Below are positions 43,401-52,074 of a stretch of 64,000 bases of DNA, piece by piece; within the stretch, counting starts at the first letter, position 1, and each line of letters starts with the position of its first letter. The notes beneath the pieces were generated by a model. The model was not told where the DNA came from. It did not search any database and worked only from the letters and a program-made list of their open reading frames with translations. The DNA lies in contig CAIPTY010000093.1 in assembly GCA_903868145.1 (NCBI GenBank), positions 19,271 through 83,270 on the forward strand, written 5' to 3'. Source of the stretch: an uncultured Desulfuromonadales bacterium (GTDB lineage Bacteria > Desulfobacterota > Desulfuromonadia > Geobacterales > Pseudopelobacteraceae). The translations under genes were made by a program, and so were the position numbers.

Positions 43401-43468
43401 GCGAAATCAGTGCCACATGAGTGTATTACCTAATATCAGCAGGTTGCGTTAATAATGAAAAAGCATGT

Positions 43469-43503
43469 TGTCCGGAACAGGACAGTTTGTCCTAATCAGG
43501 ACA
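43469..43503. promoter_or_regulatory. Tandem palindromic operators TGTCC-N6-GGACA, copies 2 and 3
   Basis: TGTCCGGAACAGGACA (43469-43484) and TGTCCTAATCAGGACA (43488-43503) are 19 bases apart, start to start. They lie 157-190 bases upstream of the lipoprotein Tpx gene. No protein known to me for this exact site can be named. Confidence 0.6.
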
Positions 43504-43659
43504 TGTGCGGAGGAGAATAGACTGCTGAGCTAGGAGAACAGTTGCGGCATGCCCCACAGATTCAGTGAGCGAAAAGTCTGGCAACTACTGCTCAAAAGAG
43601 AGTAGAATGAGATACCGAAGATGACTCATTTACATTTGAAGAAATGAGGGTGGTTTTCT

Positions 43660-44289
43660 ATGCGAAGATCAGCAATTGTCACATTACTCACGGGATGTTT
43701 GTTATCTCTTTTATGTGGATGCGCTTCCTCAGGTGTCTTAAAGGTTCCCGTCGATTCAGCGTCATCAGTACCAGGGACATCCGTAACGCTAAGAGGACAA
43801 TCACATAAACTGACTGGGACGGCTCTGGAAGTTGGAAACCACCTGCCAGCAATATCTTTGACAGATGCCCAGACCATGAAAAAGGTGGATATCTCACAGT
43901 TCAAAGGTAAGGTGCTGCTCATAAGTCTGGTTCCATCAATAGACACCAAGGTATGTGAAGAACAGACTCATTATCTCGGAGAACAGGGAACAAAGCTTTC
44001 TACCGAAGTTGAACGCATAACAATCAGTCGCGATACTCCTTTTGCCCAGAAGCGGTTTTCGGAAGAGGCCAAATTACACAATATAACTTTTTTATCCGAC
44101 TATCGAGACGCTTCCTTCGGCAAAGCAACCGGGCTCTTGATTGCTGACAGCATGCTGCTCGCTCGGTCGGTGCTCGTCGTAGATAAAAAAGGGATCGTTC
44201 GATATATCCAGGTTGTTCCGGAACTGTCACACCTTCCCGACCTGGAAGCCGCATTTCTAAAAGCAGAATCACTCCTGAGCGAAAAATGA
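43660..44289 (+). CDS. Lipoprotein thiol peroxidase (Tpx-type peroxiredoxin), resolving Cys lost
   Basis: The 209-residue product has a lipoprotein signal (lipidated C21). A Tpx-type peroxiredoxin domain follows, with T96-x-x-C99 in PSIDTKVC as the peroxidatic site. The residue matching the resolving cysteine of E. coli Tpx (C95, in RFC) is S134 here (RFSEE). The enzyme is thus expected to work as a 1-Cys peroxidase needing an external reductant. E. coli Tpx is not lipidated, whereas this one should be envelope-anchored. It overlaps the downstream cytochrome gene (ATGA), so a shared redox task is likely. Confidence 0.88.
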   Translation: MRRSAIVTLLTGCLLSLLCGCASSGVLKVPVDSASSVPGTSVTLRGQSHKLTGTALEVGNHLPAISLTDAQTMKKVDISQFKGKVLLISLVPSIDTKVCEEQTHYLGEQGTKLSTEVERITISRDTPFAQKRFSEEAKLHNITFLSDYRDASFGKATGLLIADSMLLARSVLVVDKKGIVRYIQVVPELSHLPDLEAAFLKAESLLSEK

Positions 44290-44627
44290 ATATTCCGAGA
44301 AAGTTTACTGCACGGTGGAAGGAAGTAGTATTCTGTTTGCTGGCTCTCTTTACTGCCGGAGCAACAGGCTTGTACGCCGGCCAGGTCAGGGGAGAGGCAG
44401 AATTCAAGGAGCACTGCTCTGAGTGTCATTTTGCTGGTGGAAACATTGTCAAAGCGACGAAAACTCTATCAGAAAGAGATCGAGTCAGAAACGGAGTGGT
44501 GAGTGCAAATGACATACTGAAAATCATGAGGGCTCCTGGAGAGGGGATGACCAGATTTGACGAGAAGACCGTTCCAGAAGAGGAAGCCAGAAAGATCGCA
44601 GACTACATAATCGCTACGTTCAAGTAA
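44286..44627 (+). CDS. Small monohaem c-type cytochrome
   Basis: The 113-residue product has a signal or anchor helix (about 13-31) and one haem-binding CSECH motif (C44, C47, H48). A methionine near MRAPGEGMTRF is a candidate sixth ligand. The C-terminal helix EEEARKIADYIIATF is typical of class I cytochromes c. It is translationally coupled to the Tpx gene. It could pass electrons to the peroxidase or to the superoxide reductase encoded next; this is inferred from context. Confidence 0.85.
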   Translation: MNIPRKFTARWKEVVFCLLALFTAGATGLYAGQVRGEAEFKEHCSECHFAGGNIVKATKTLSERDRVRNGVVSANDILKIMRAPGEGMTRFDEKTVPEEEARKIADYIIATFK

Positions 44628-44708
44628 TACATTGACAGAACACAGCATTCACCTACTATCAATTAATCCTCAACAATCACGCCAAACCATTTGAAAGGAG
44701 TACACACC

Positions 44709-45188
44709 ATGGATAGACGGACTTTTCTGAAAACAGCTGCTATTGGTTCTATCGCCACCGGATTTGGTGCATCGCTCGCCTCTGCCGAACAGTATTTCCC
44801 GGTCAAGGTTGATCAGTCTTTGTTTGCCACTATCAACAGAGTAAAAGACCAGGCAAAAAAAACACCGCTCGAAAAGTCGCACGCCCCCATGATATCAGCA
44901 CCTGCGTCGGTAAAAGCCGGAGAGCCCTTTACGGTTGAGGTTTCAATTGGGGAAAAGCTCCACGGCATGAGCCCCAGCCATTGGATCGAGAATATCGAGC
45001 TTGCAGTAGGCAACGAGCCAGCTGGCAAAATCGAAATGCAGCCTAAGGGGTATCTACAGCCTAAAGCAACGTTCACCGTGGTACTTCCCAAAGAGACGGC
45101 TCCTTCCGGAAAAGTTACCTTGATAGCATCACAGCGCTGCAATCTGCACGGTTATTGGGAGTCGAGTATTGATGTTTCCGTTGGGTAA
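44709..45188 (+). CDS. Tat-exported superoxide reductase (neelaredoxin-type)
   Basis: The 159-residue product begins with a twin-arginine signal (DRRTFLK, then a hydrophobic core ending ASA). The mature part matches superoxide reductase: the E55-K56 pair near H58, H85-G-M-S-P-S-H91, and C144-x-x-H147 in RCNLHGYW. The His4Cys iron ligands and their spacing (6 between H85 and H91, 3 between C144 and H147) agree with neelaredoxins. No desulforedoxin domain is present. It reduces superoxide to peroxide, which the Tpx protein could then remove. The start is ATG 44709, behind AAAGGAG. Export is unusual; most SORs are cytosolic. Confidence 0.85.
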   Translation: MDRRTFLKTAAIGSIATGFGASLASAEQYFPVKVDQSLFATINRVKDQAKKTPLEKSHAPMISAPASVKAGEPFTVEVSIGEKLHGMSPSHWIENIELAVGNEPAGKIEMQPKGYLQPKATFTVVLPKETAPSGKVTLIASQRCNLHGYWESSIDVSVG

Positions 45189-45314
45189 CATGTCAAATAT
45201 GGCTAAGAGAAATCATAAGTAAGGGTGAGGAAAGAAAGAAGGTGCCGGCTAAAACTCTGAATAAAAATAGTCCGATAAGAAGATAAAGAAAGCAGAAAAA
45301 ATGAAATAGTGTGG

Positions 45315-45347
45315 AAAAGTGGCAGGTCAGGATGCTTGCCACTTTTT
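45315..45347 (+). terminator. Intrinsic terminator of the tpx-cytochrome-SOR operon
   Basis: AAAAGTGGCA (45315-45324) pairs with TGCCACTTTT (45337-45346) and ends in a T-run. Confidence 0.75.
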
Positions 45348-45420
45348 CATGCCAGGTCTGGTTTTATCTGATGTCGATATGTAGATTATCGACCTCGATA
45401 CCCGCTGAAAGGTAATTACG

Positions 45421-46122
45421 ATGAAAAAGCAAATCTGTTTTACAGCAATCCTGTTGCTGCTGTTTGTGGCCTCCATATCACCAGCTGCCACTCATGAAGA
45501 GTTGTCCTCGGCGGTGTCCAGTAACTACCGGATCACCATTCCCGGATTTTTAGGTAATTTCAAGGCTATCGGTAACGTGCTGACGCCACGCAGGGAGGGG
45601 CTACGAGCAAGCCGGCCCAGCAATGTGTTTAAACCTAATGTAGTGAAGAACCACCAACTTGTAATAGCCGGAGGAGGGAATCTGTCACTTGGCAATGCCC
45701 ATAGCGGAGTCCTGAAGCCAGGCGAACGGCTCTATCTATACGGCATCAGCACTGGCGACAATTTCCTGCAGCTTGATCTTTATACCGTCGCCAACTATGT
45801 TGTGCGTGGCATGAGGGGACCAACATCACTGCAGGCCTCCCTTCGTTTTCAGTATGACGACGGTCTGGCAGGTGTAACCACCCGACAAATGCTTGACGAC
45901 ATAAGCGAGTGGCTGGACAATGAAGAAGAGCCTCGTCCCAGCGCAAAACCGCGCGGGACTGCCAAGGCTACCCGCACAATCCAGCTTGGCCAGACCCTGG
46001 ATGAAGTGATCAATATCCTGGGCCCTCCGGAAAAACAGGTACTGTTGGGGGTAAAGAGGATATTGGTCTACAGTGATCTGAAGGTAGTGCTTATGGATGG
46101 AAAGGTCATTGACGCCGAATAG
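45421..46122 (+). CDS. Exported hypothetical protein with SmpA/OmlA-like C-terminus
   Basis: The 233-residue product has a signal peptide ending SPAAT. The central region (about 85-150) contains NLSLGNAHSGVLKPGERLYLYGIS, here cited as a landmark only. A hinge rich in Pro and Lys follows. The last 50 residues (IQLGQTLDEVINILGPPEKQV, then LVYSDLKVVLMDGKV) resemble the SmpA/BamE-like two-helix fold that recognises envelope proteins. No further function can be given. AAGGTAATTACG precedes the ATG. Confidence 0.65.
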   Translation: MKKQICFTAILLLLFVASISPAATHEELSSAVSSNYRITIPGFLGNFKAIGNVLTPRREGLRASRPSNVFKPNVVKNHQLVIAGGGNLSLGNAHSGVLKPGERLYLYGISTGDNFLQLDLYTVANYVVRGMRGPTSLQASLRFQYDDGLAGVTTRQMLDDISEWLDNEEEPRPSAKPRGTAKATRTIQLGQTLDEVINILGPPEKQVLLGVKRILVYSDLKVVLMDGKVIDAE

Positions 46123-46354
46123 ATATTCATCACCGGGCATTAGCTGGTGCTTAAATGACGCCGAATCTATGGCTAGTGTCAGCTGACCTTCTCAAGAAAG
46201 CGGAAGTAGCCGATAAAGCAGACATTCCTGATGGAATGAGGCGTTCCCGAAGAGGTTCAGTGTCGTGAGAAGAGCCCTTCTGCCATACCCAATCGTGCGC
46301 ACGAATATTTCGTGGGCGATCTGTGAGTAGTTTATTACGAGATTTGAATCGGTC

Positions 46355-47563
46355 CTACTTCTCCACTGCCCGAAGGATGGCACTGAACATTGGATTCTGA
46401 TCTGACTGGGATACGGAAATCACCATCTCCACGTTGAAGAGCCTGCCGCACACGTCACGCACCTTCTGACGGGTCGTGGTGCCGATCAGTTCACTGCTGC
46501 CCGCCGAAAAATACGCCGTTACCGCACTTTGCAGCTCATCACCCTTCTCCATGAATTCAAAAATACTCTGCCCCAGCAGTTCCTGTTTGGTCAATCCGAA
46601 CAGATTCTCGGCTTTTTTGTTGGAGATGACGATCTTGCCGTCAGCCATGAACGTAACTATTGGAGACTGGGCAATTTCGATGAAGTTGCGATAGCGATCC
46701 TCCGACTCAACCCGCTGAACCGTCCTGCGATCGAGCTCCGCCATCAATTCGTTGAACGAGCCGATCAGTTCTCCAATCTCATCCTGCCCCTTCTTTTCCA
46801 ACCGCTCAGAAAAATTTCCGGAGCGGCTGACTTCGGCAATGCTCGCGGCCACGGTCTTGACAGGAATGAGGATTGATCGACGAATAAGCCACCCGCTGAC
46901 GGCAATAAAAACAAGCAGCACAAAACCGCCCGAGAGAATATCCCCTTTCAGGTTGGCACCGATCTGTCTGTAAAGGTTCTCCATCGGCACCGAAACCGAT
47001 ATGGCGCCAATGACCTCGCCCAGCTTGTAGCCATACGAAAAGTGGCCGACCGGAAAGCGCTCCTGAACGAAGCGGGGGGCGGTCTCAAAACTGCCGTGAC
47101 AGGTCAGGCAGGACGTGTCCGCCATCATCGGCAACAGGTAACGCAAGGATTTCCTGCCTTTTTCCTGCGTGACCTGCCAGGTCTCGACTGCCGTGGCATC
47201 GCGGAAATGTGTGAGCTGGGCCGCCTCAAAACTGTCCGGGCGGTTGTCAGGGTTGCGGTAACGCAGGGAGATCTGGCGAACATAGTAGCCGGAACCACGG
47301 GTAAGTTGCTGCGCTATACGACTGGCGGCCACTTGGGGTATCAGGTTTTCATTCTGTTCCGGCTCACGAGTAACACTTCGGGAGAGGTAGTCGCGCGTTT
47401 CAATGATCTGGTGTGCGATGGAGCGGGCGTGATCTATCGCACTCTTGAGGATCAGCGTCTGCTCACGGCGATAACTGCCGTAGGCCATTGCGACAAAGAG
47501 CGCCATCAGCAACAGCGAGGAAATAAGGTTGAACTTGGTAGTGACACTCAAACGAGAAAACAT
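46355..47563 (-). CDS. Membrane haem-c sensor with HAMP and PAS, no transmitter domain
   Basis: The 402-residue product has a membrane helix (about 11-30) and a periplasmic DUF3365-type sensor with one CxxCH haem site (C152, C155, H156). A second helix (about 205-230), HAMP (about 232-285) and PAS (about 290-395) follow. It then stops; no histidine kinase, GGDEF or MCP domain follows. Geobacter is known for haem-c sensor domains on chemoreceptors and kinases. This form must signal through protein contacts, or be a shortened relic. The flanking DNA downstream shows no coding continuation that I recognise. Confidence 0.82.
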   Translation of the reverse strand: MFSRLSVTTKFNLISSLLLMALFVAMAYGSYRREQTLILKSAIDHARSIAHQIIETRDYLSRSVTREPEQNENLIPQVAASRIAQQLTRGSGYYVRQISLRYRNPDNRPDSFEAAQLTHFRDATAVETWQVTQEKGRKSLRYLLPMMADTSCLTCHGSFETAPRFVQERFPVGHFSYGYKLGEVIGAISVSVPMENLYRQIGANLKGDILSGGFVLLVFIAVSGWLIRRSILIPVKTVAASIAEVSRSGNFSERLEKKGQDEIGELIGSFNELMAELDRRTVQRVESEDRYRNFIEIAQSPIVTFMADGKIVISNKKAENLFGLTKQELLGQSIFEFMEKGDELQSAVTAYFSAGSSELIGTTTRQKVRDVCGRLFNVEMVISVSQSDQNPMFSAILRAVEK

Positions 47564-47958
47564 GGCCAGTCCTTATATAATCCCGATAAGACTTCAGACG
47601 AGCAACACCCGACAACTGAGATTGTATCATGTAAATTCAAAAACAATACCTGTCAATATAATAGGCCTGGAGGAAGAAATTTCACCCGGTCACGTAAGAG
47701 TCACACATGGTATAGAAACTCGTGCCAGTAGATCAAACCTATTGCCGCCAATCCACGTATACTGTACTCTGCTCAATAATTTCTTGACGGGGGAGGCGAC
47801 AAACGTTTTATTTAAACAGGATGCAAATATCATGTGCTGTATATCCTTGCGGTTGACTTCGTCTGCATAGGTGCGGGGCTGTGTCGAATTTCTTCTAAAA
47901 TGGCTTGGTGCGAAAAATGAATAACCAAATTGACTGTATGTGACGAACCAACTTACAA
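47564..47958. other. Intergenic stretch between divergent genes
   Basis: A gap of about 395 bases separates the haem-c sensor gene (minus) from the MFS gene (plus). I see no supported gene, RNA or strong hairpin in it; it presumably carries both promoters. Confidence 0.45.
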
Positions 47959-49245
47959 ATGACTCCAACAGTTCCACCCACATCACACCAAAAACTCCCG
48001 TTGAATAACAAACCGCTTGTACTCTTTCTGCTTGCGCGTGTCTCCTCCTCCGTGGCCTTCCAAATGCTAGGGGTGGCAGTAGGTTGGCAGATGTATGCAA
48101 TCACCGGAAGCGCCTGGTACCTTGGTTTGGTCGGACTGGCCCAGTTTCTGCCGATGTTTCTTCTGACGCTGGCAGTTGGTCATGTTGCGGACCGCTATGA
48201 CCGACGTGCTGTTGCCCGTACCTGCCAGACCATTGAAGGAGCGGCTGCTGTTTTGCTGGCCTTCGGTAGCTACAGTGGCTGGTTGAACAGGGAAAGCATG
48301 CTCGCTATCATGTGTGTGGTGGGTGCGGCTCGCGCCTTCGAGTATCCAACCATGCATGCTCTGGTGCCGAATGTCGTCCCGGCAGACTTTTTGTCACGCG
48401 CTGTTGCTTGGTCTGCATCAGCCAACCAGACCGCCACCATTATCGGCCCGGCAATAGGAGGATTATTGTACGCCGTGAGCGTGACCACGGTTTATAGCAC
48501 TGTCGCTGCCCTGTTTTTGGGGTCGAGCATATTTATTTATCTGATTCGCATAGAGCGTACCCCTCCCAAGCGCGAACCAATCTCCATTAAGTCTTTGTTT
48601 GCTGGAATAACATACATCAATAACAACCCGGTGATCCTCGGGGCGATCTCCCTTGACCTTTTTGCCGTGCTGCTCGGCGGTGCAACAGCGCTGCTGCCGG
48701 TGTACGCCCGCGACATCCTTGTGACCGGGCCTTGGGGTCTTGGTCTGCTGCGTTCGGCTCCCGCAGCCGGGGCGTTGGTCATGTCGCTATATTTAGCCCG
48801 CAACCCGCTCCGGCATAGAGTGGGACATATAATGTTCGCTTCCGTGGCGGTTTTCGGTGTCGCCACAATTGTATTTGCCGTATCAAGGTCATTTATGTTG
48901 TCGCTGGGCGCACTGATTATACTGGGTGCCGCTGATGTGATCAGCGTAGTTATCAGATCATCTCTGGTGCAGATTGAGACTCCTGACGAGATGCGCGGGC
49001 GGGTGAGTGCAGTGAACTCCATGTTTATCGGGACTTCAAATCAACTTGGCGAGTTCGAGTCAGGTGCCACCGCTGCACTGATTGGGACCGTGCCTGCAGT
49101 AATGTTCGGTGGTATCGGAACGTTGGTCGTGGTCTTGCTCTGGATCAGGTTATTTCCGAACCTTTTTCATATCGATTCGCTGAAGAAAAGTGATGCGGCA
49201 CGGCCACATGAAGTGTTAAATTCCGAAGCAGATATTGGCCGGTAA
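47959..49245 (+). CDS. MFS transporter (EntS/MFS_3-like exporter)
   Basis: The 428-residue protein has the 12-helix major facilitator layout. Landmarks are LARVSSSVAFQMLGVAVGWQMY in helix 1, GHVADRYDRRAVAR for the loop 2-3 motif, ARAFEYPTMHALVPNVV and MRGRVSAVNSMFIGTSNQLGEFESG. These point to the EntS/MFS_3 group of exporters for siderophores or drugs. It is monocistronic in appearance. The substrate is unknown. Confidence 0.85.
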   Translation: MTPTVPPTSHQKLPLNNKPLVLFLLARVSSSVAFQMLGVAVGWQMYAITGSAWYLGLVGLAQFLPMFLLTLAVGHVADRYDRRAVARTCQTIEGAAAVLLAFGSYSGWLNRESMLAIMCVVGAARAFEYPTMHALVPNVVPADFLSRAVAWSASANQTATIIGPAIGGLLYAVSVTTVYSTVAALFLGSSIFIYLIRIERTPPKREPISIKSLFAGITYINNNPVILGAISLDLFAVLLGGATALLPVYARDILVTGPWGLGLLRSAPAAGALVMSLYLARNPLRHRVGHIMFASVAVFGVATIVFAVSRSFMLSLGALIILGAADVISVVIRSSLVQIETPDEMRGRVSAVNSMFIGTSNQLGEFESGATAALIGTVPAVMFGGIGTLVVVLLWIRLFPNLFHIDSLKKSDAARPHEVLNSEADIGR

Positions 49246-49338
49246 GGCTCTCAAAAATACACCCTGAAGGGGCGTGCTTTGAGTAGAGACTTTAATGACT
49301 TTTCCGGCGATGTTTTGGAAATGCAGGCTGCCGCCGGA

Positions 49339-49367
49339 TTGTATTTCTGTTGCGATCATGTTATACA
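49339..49367 (+). promoter_or_regulatory. Possible sigma-70 promoter of meaB-cbiQ-cbiO
   Basis: TTGTAT and TATACA are separated by 17 bases, about 43 bases upstream of the meaB start. No cobalamin-riboswitch box is visible nearby. Confidence 0.35.
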
Positions 49368-49409
49368 AGTCCGCGTTCCATACAACTTCCCCGACAACGA
49401 GCATACACC

Positions 49410-50357
49410 ATGTCCCTCGCAGAACAGGTACTCAACGGCAATATCCGCGCTGCAGCACGTCTGATGCGTGACATCGATGACAACCGCCCCCAGGCGGTTG
49501 CAGATCTTAAACTGCTCTATCCCCGCACCGGCAATGCCTATATCCTAGGCATCACCGGGCCTCCCGGAGCAGGAAAGTCAACCCTTGTGGATCAGTTGAC
49601 CGCATCGTTCCGTAAAAAGGGTAACAGGGTCGGCGTCGTGGCAATTGACCCGACCAGCCCTTTTACCGGCGGCGCCATTCTGGGTGACCGCATCCGCATG
49701 AACCGCCATGCGACCGATGAGGGGGTCTTCATCCGAAGCCTGGCAACCCGTGGCGCTCTGGGCGGATTGTCACGTTCAACATCCGACGTTGCGCTGGTGA
49801 TGGATGCCCTGGGCATGGATATTGTCATTATCGAGACCGTTGGTGTGGGGCAGGACGAGGTGGATATCGTCAAGGCCGCCCACACTACCTGTGTGGTTAT
49901 GGTGCCGGGTCTGGGAGACGACATCCAGGCCATCAAGGCAGGTATTCTGGAGATCGGCGACATCTTCGTGGTAAACAAGGCCGACCGGGAGGGCGCCGAT
50001 CGCACTGCCCGCGAACTTGCCACCATGCTGGAATTCCGCATGGCGCCCGAAGGTTTATGGAACCCTCATGTCTTGAAAACCGAGGCCCAGCGAGGCACAG
50101 GAATCGAGGAACTGGTGGGCGAAATACTTCAGCACCGTGAGTATCTTTTCTCCAGCGAAAGCATCAACGATTTCCTGCGGGAACGCAATCTGCGGCACTT
50201 TATGGACATCCTGCGGGACAGCCTCTTTAAAAAGGCGCTCGCGTTCATGGAGACAGACGGCACGCTGGAGCGGCTTCTTGATGGCATGGCAAACCATAGC
50301 GTTGATCCCTATTCAGCCGCTGAAAAGGTGTTGTCGGCGCTGACGGGGGAGCGGTGA
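49410..50357 (+). CDS. meaB: MeaB/ArgK-family GTPase (methylmalonyl-CoA mutase chaperone)
   Basis: The 315-residue G3E P-loop GTPase has Walker A GPPGAGKST (about residues 50-58), the switch region DPTSPF-GGAILGDRIRM, ETVGVGQDE and VNKADREGAD. MeaB loads and protects the adenosylcobalamin cofactor of methylmalonyl-CoA mutase. No mutase gene is in this window. ATG 49410 gives the normal family length; upstream codons do not look coding. Its stop overlaps the GTG of cbiQ (GTGA), which ties a B12-handling GTPase to a cobalt-type transporter. Confidence 0.9.
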   Translation: MSLAEQVLNGNIRAAARLMRDIDDNRPQAVADLKLLYPRTGNAYILGITGPPGAGKSTLVDQLTASFRKKGNRVGVVAIDPTSPFTGGAILGDRIRMNRHATDEGVFIRSLATRGALGGLSRSTSDVALVMDALGMDIVIIETVGVGQDEVDIVKAAHTTCVVMVPGLGDDIQAIKAGILEIGDIFVVNKADREGADRTARELATMLEFRMAPEGLWNPHVLKTEAQRGTGIEELVGEILQHREYLFSSESINDFLRERNLRHFMDILRDSLFKKALAFMETDGTLERLLDGMANHSVDPYSAAEKVLSALTGER

Positions 50358-51112
50358 GACAGCTTCGCCAGCATCGGACGGATCAAACCGTTGCAGCATC
50401 CGTTGATCCGCGCTCCCGTCTGCTGGCTGCGGCCCTCCTGCTGGGGCTGGTGGTGGGATCATCCGGCAGTGCCTTTCCTCTGCAGGTAGCTGGAATATGC
50501 CTGCCGGTTGCGCTTATTGCCGGTATGCCGCCAAAGGTTCTTATGCTACGACTGCTGCACCCGCTTTTCATCGCCACCGTAATCCTGGTGCTCAAAACAT
50601 TCATGGGGCCGGGGCAATCAGCTGATCTCTTTTCGGCCGGGACATTCACGGTTTCGGGGCATCTGAACGGACTTCAAGAAGGAACCCTGATTGCCTCCCG
50701 CATCATGGGTGCTGTTTCGGTGGCGGTGCTGCTCAGCCAGGTCATGACCTTTACCGAAACAATGGCCGCCCTCTCCTGGCTGCGGGTCCCGCGCGGGCTG
50801 GTCGATGTGTCGCTGTTTGCCTGGCGTTCCCTGTTCATGCTGTACGACGACGCCGGGATTGTCTTTACGGCTCAGAAAAACCGCCTCGGTTACTGCGGCA
50901 TGCGGCGCGGCCTCAGGTCTTTCGGTGCAATGGCAGGAATGCTTATAATTCGCGCCTTTGACAACAGCCAGGCCGTCACCACCGCCATGAGCCAGCGAGG
51001 CTATGACGGCACTCTGCCACAGGTGGGCGGCACACGACTGGGTGGCATCCAGCTCGCCGGACTGTTTGCCTTCGCCGCTCTCGCCACCACCGCCTGGAAA
51101 CTGCAAAACTGA
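50354..51112 (+). CDS. cbiQ: ECF-type cobalt transporter transmembrane protein
   Basis: The 252-residue membrane protein of the CbiQ/EcfT family has DPRSRLLAA near the N-terminus, about five helices and the two coupling-helix arginine patterns (LFAWRSLFMLYDDA and QRGYDG near the end). It couples ATPase movement to the substrate-binding component. It begins with GTG overlapping the meaB stop. The substrate component (CbiM/CbiN or another S subunit) is not adjacent. Confidence 0.88.
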   Translation: MRQLRQHRTDQTVAASVDPRSRLLAAALLLGLVVGSSGSAFPLQVAGICLPVALIAGMPPKVLMLRLLHPLFIATVILVLKTFMGPGQSADLFSAGTFTVSGHLNGLQEGTLIASRIMGAVSVAVLLSQVMTFTETMAALSWLRVPRGLVDVSLFAWRSLFMLYDDAGIVFTAQKNRLGYCGMRRGLRSFGAMAGMLIIRAFDNSQAVTTAMSQRGYDGTLPQVGGTRLGGIQLAGLFAFAALATTAWKLQN

Positions 51113-51114
51113 CC

Positions 51115-51969
51115 ATGACCGTTCCCCGCCTCTCCGCACGGATCGAATCCTTCCGCTATGCCGATGGTACCGTTGCCCTGTCCGGCATAACTCTGGATGT
51201 CATACGGGGAGAGTTCTGCGGTATTCTCGGCTCAAACGGTTCGGGCAAGACCACCCTGTTGAAACTGCTGGACGGTATGGTCAAGGACTTCAACGGTGAA
51301 ATGCTGCTTGACGGTGACGATATTCGACGACTTTCTCCCCGCCAGATATACGGCAAAGTCGGCCTGGTGTTCCAGAATCCCGATGACCAGCTCTTCGCCC
51401 ATTCGGTCTATGAAGATGTGGCTTTTGGCCCGCGAAACATGGGTTTTGTCGAGACCGAGGTCTCACGCAGGGTCACAGAGGCTCTGGAGTCCGTTGAAAT
51501 GCGAGATCTGGCGCACAAGGATATCCATAACCTGAGTTACGGCCAGAAGAAACGGGTCTGCATAGCCGGGCTGCTGGCCATGGGGCATGAGATACTGCTC
51601 CTGGACGAACCAACCGCCGGCCTTGATCCCATGGGGGAATATCATATGATGGAGCTTCTGACACGCCTCAACCTCGAGTCGGGCGTGACCATCGTCATGG
51701 CAACCCATAGTGTCGATCTGGTGCCGGTTTTCCTGAGCCGCCTGCATATTCTCAGCCGGGGAAGACTTGTCCGCAGCGGTACCCCTGAAGAGGTTTTCAA
51801 CGCTCGGGATGATCTGGCCGGGGTAAAACTGCGTCTGCCCTATATTGCAGAGCTGATTCATCAACTCAAGAGCAGCGATAAACTGCCGTTCAGACGGATA
51901 CCGTTGACAATAGGAGAGGCACGGAGAGATATTCTGGAGGCGTTTGGATCTGTTGAGCCAAATCCGTAA
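51115..51969 (+). CDS. cbiO: ECF-type cobalt transporter ATPase
   Basis: The 284-residue ABC ATPase has Walker A GSNGSGKTT (about residues 40-48), a Q-loop in VFQNPDDQLFAHSVYEDVAFGP (typical of CbiO/EcfA), the signature LSYGQKKR, Walker B ILLLDEPTAGLDP and the switch histidine in ATHSVD. It starts three bases after cbiQ. A single ATPase gene is present, which fits a Cbi-type rather than a two-ATPase EcfAA' system. Confidence 0.92.
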   Translation: MTVPRLSARIESFRYADGTVALSGITLDVIRGEFCGILGSNGSGKTTLLKLLDGMVKDFNGEMLLDGDDIRRLSPRQIYGKVGLVFQNPDDQLFAHSVYEDVAFGPRNMGFVETEVSRRVTEALESVEMRDLAHKDIHNLSYGQKKRVCIAGLLAMGHEILLLDEPTAGLDPMGEYHMMELLTRLNLESGVTIVMATHSVDLVPVFLSRLHILSRGRLVRSGTPEEVFNARDDLAGVKLRLPYIAELIHQLKSSDKLPFRRIPLTIGEARRDILEAFGSVEPNP

Positions 51970-51997
51970 TTTAAAGGCTCATCAGCTTTTTATTCGA

Positions 51998-52025
51998 TTG
52001 AATTTTTCCCTTTTTGCTCTATACT
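51998..52025 (+). promoter_or_regulatory. Possible sigma-70 promoter of the DUF948-YtxH genes
   Basis: TTGAAT and TATACT are separated by 16 bases, 50 bases upstream of the DUF948 gene start. Confidence 0.45.
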
Positions 52026-52074
52026 GTTAATAACTGATTGAGTCAGATGTTGAAAAATACTCTGGAGATTTTTC

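Noticed and set aside
43585..43600. TGGCAACTACTGCT upstream of tpx as a sigma-54 promoter
   Set aside because: GG and GC are eight bases apart; the invariant spacing is ten.
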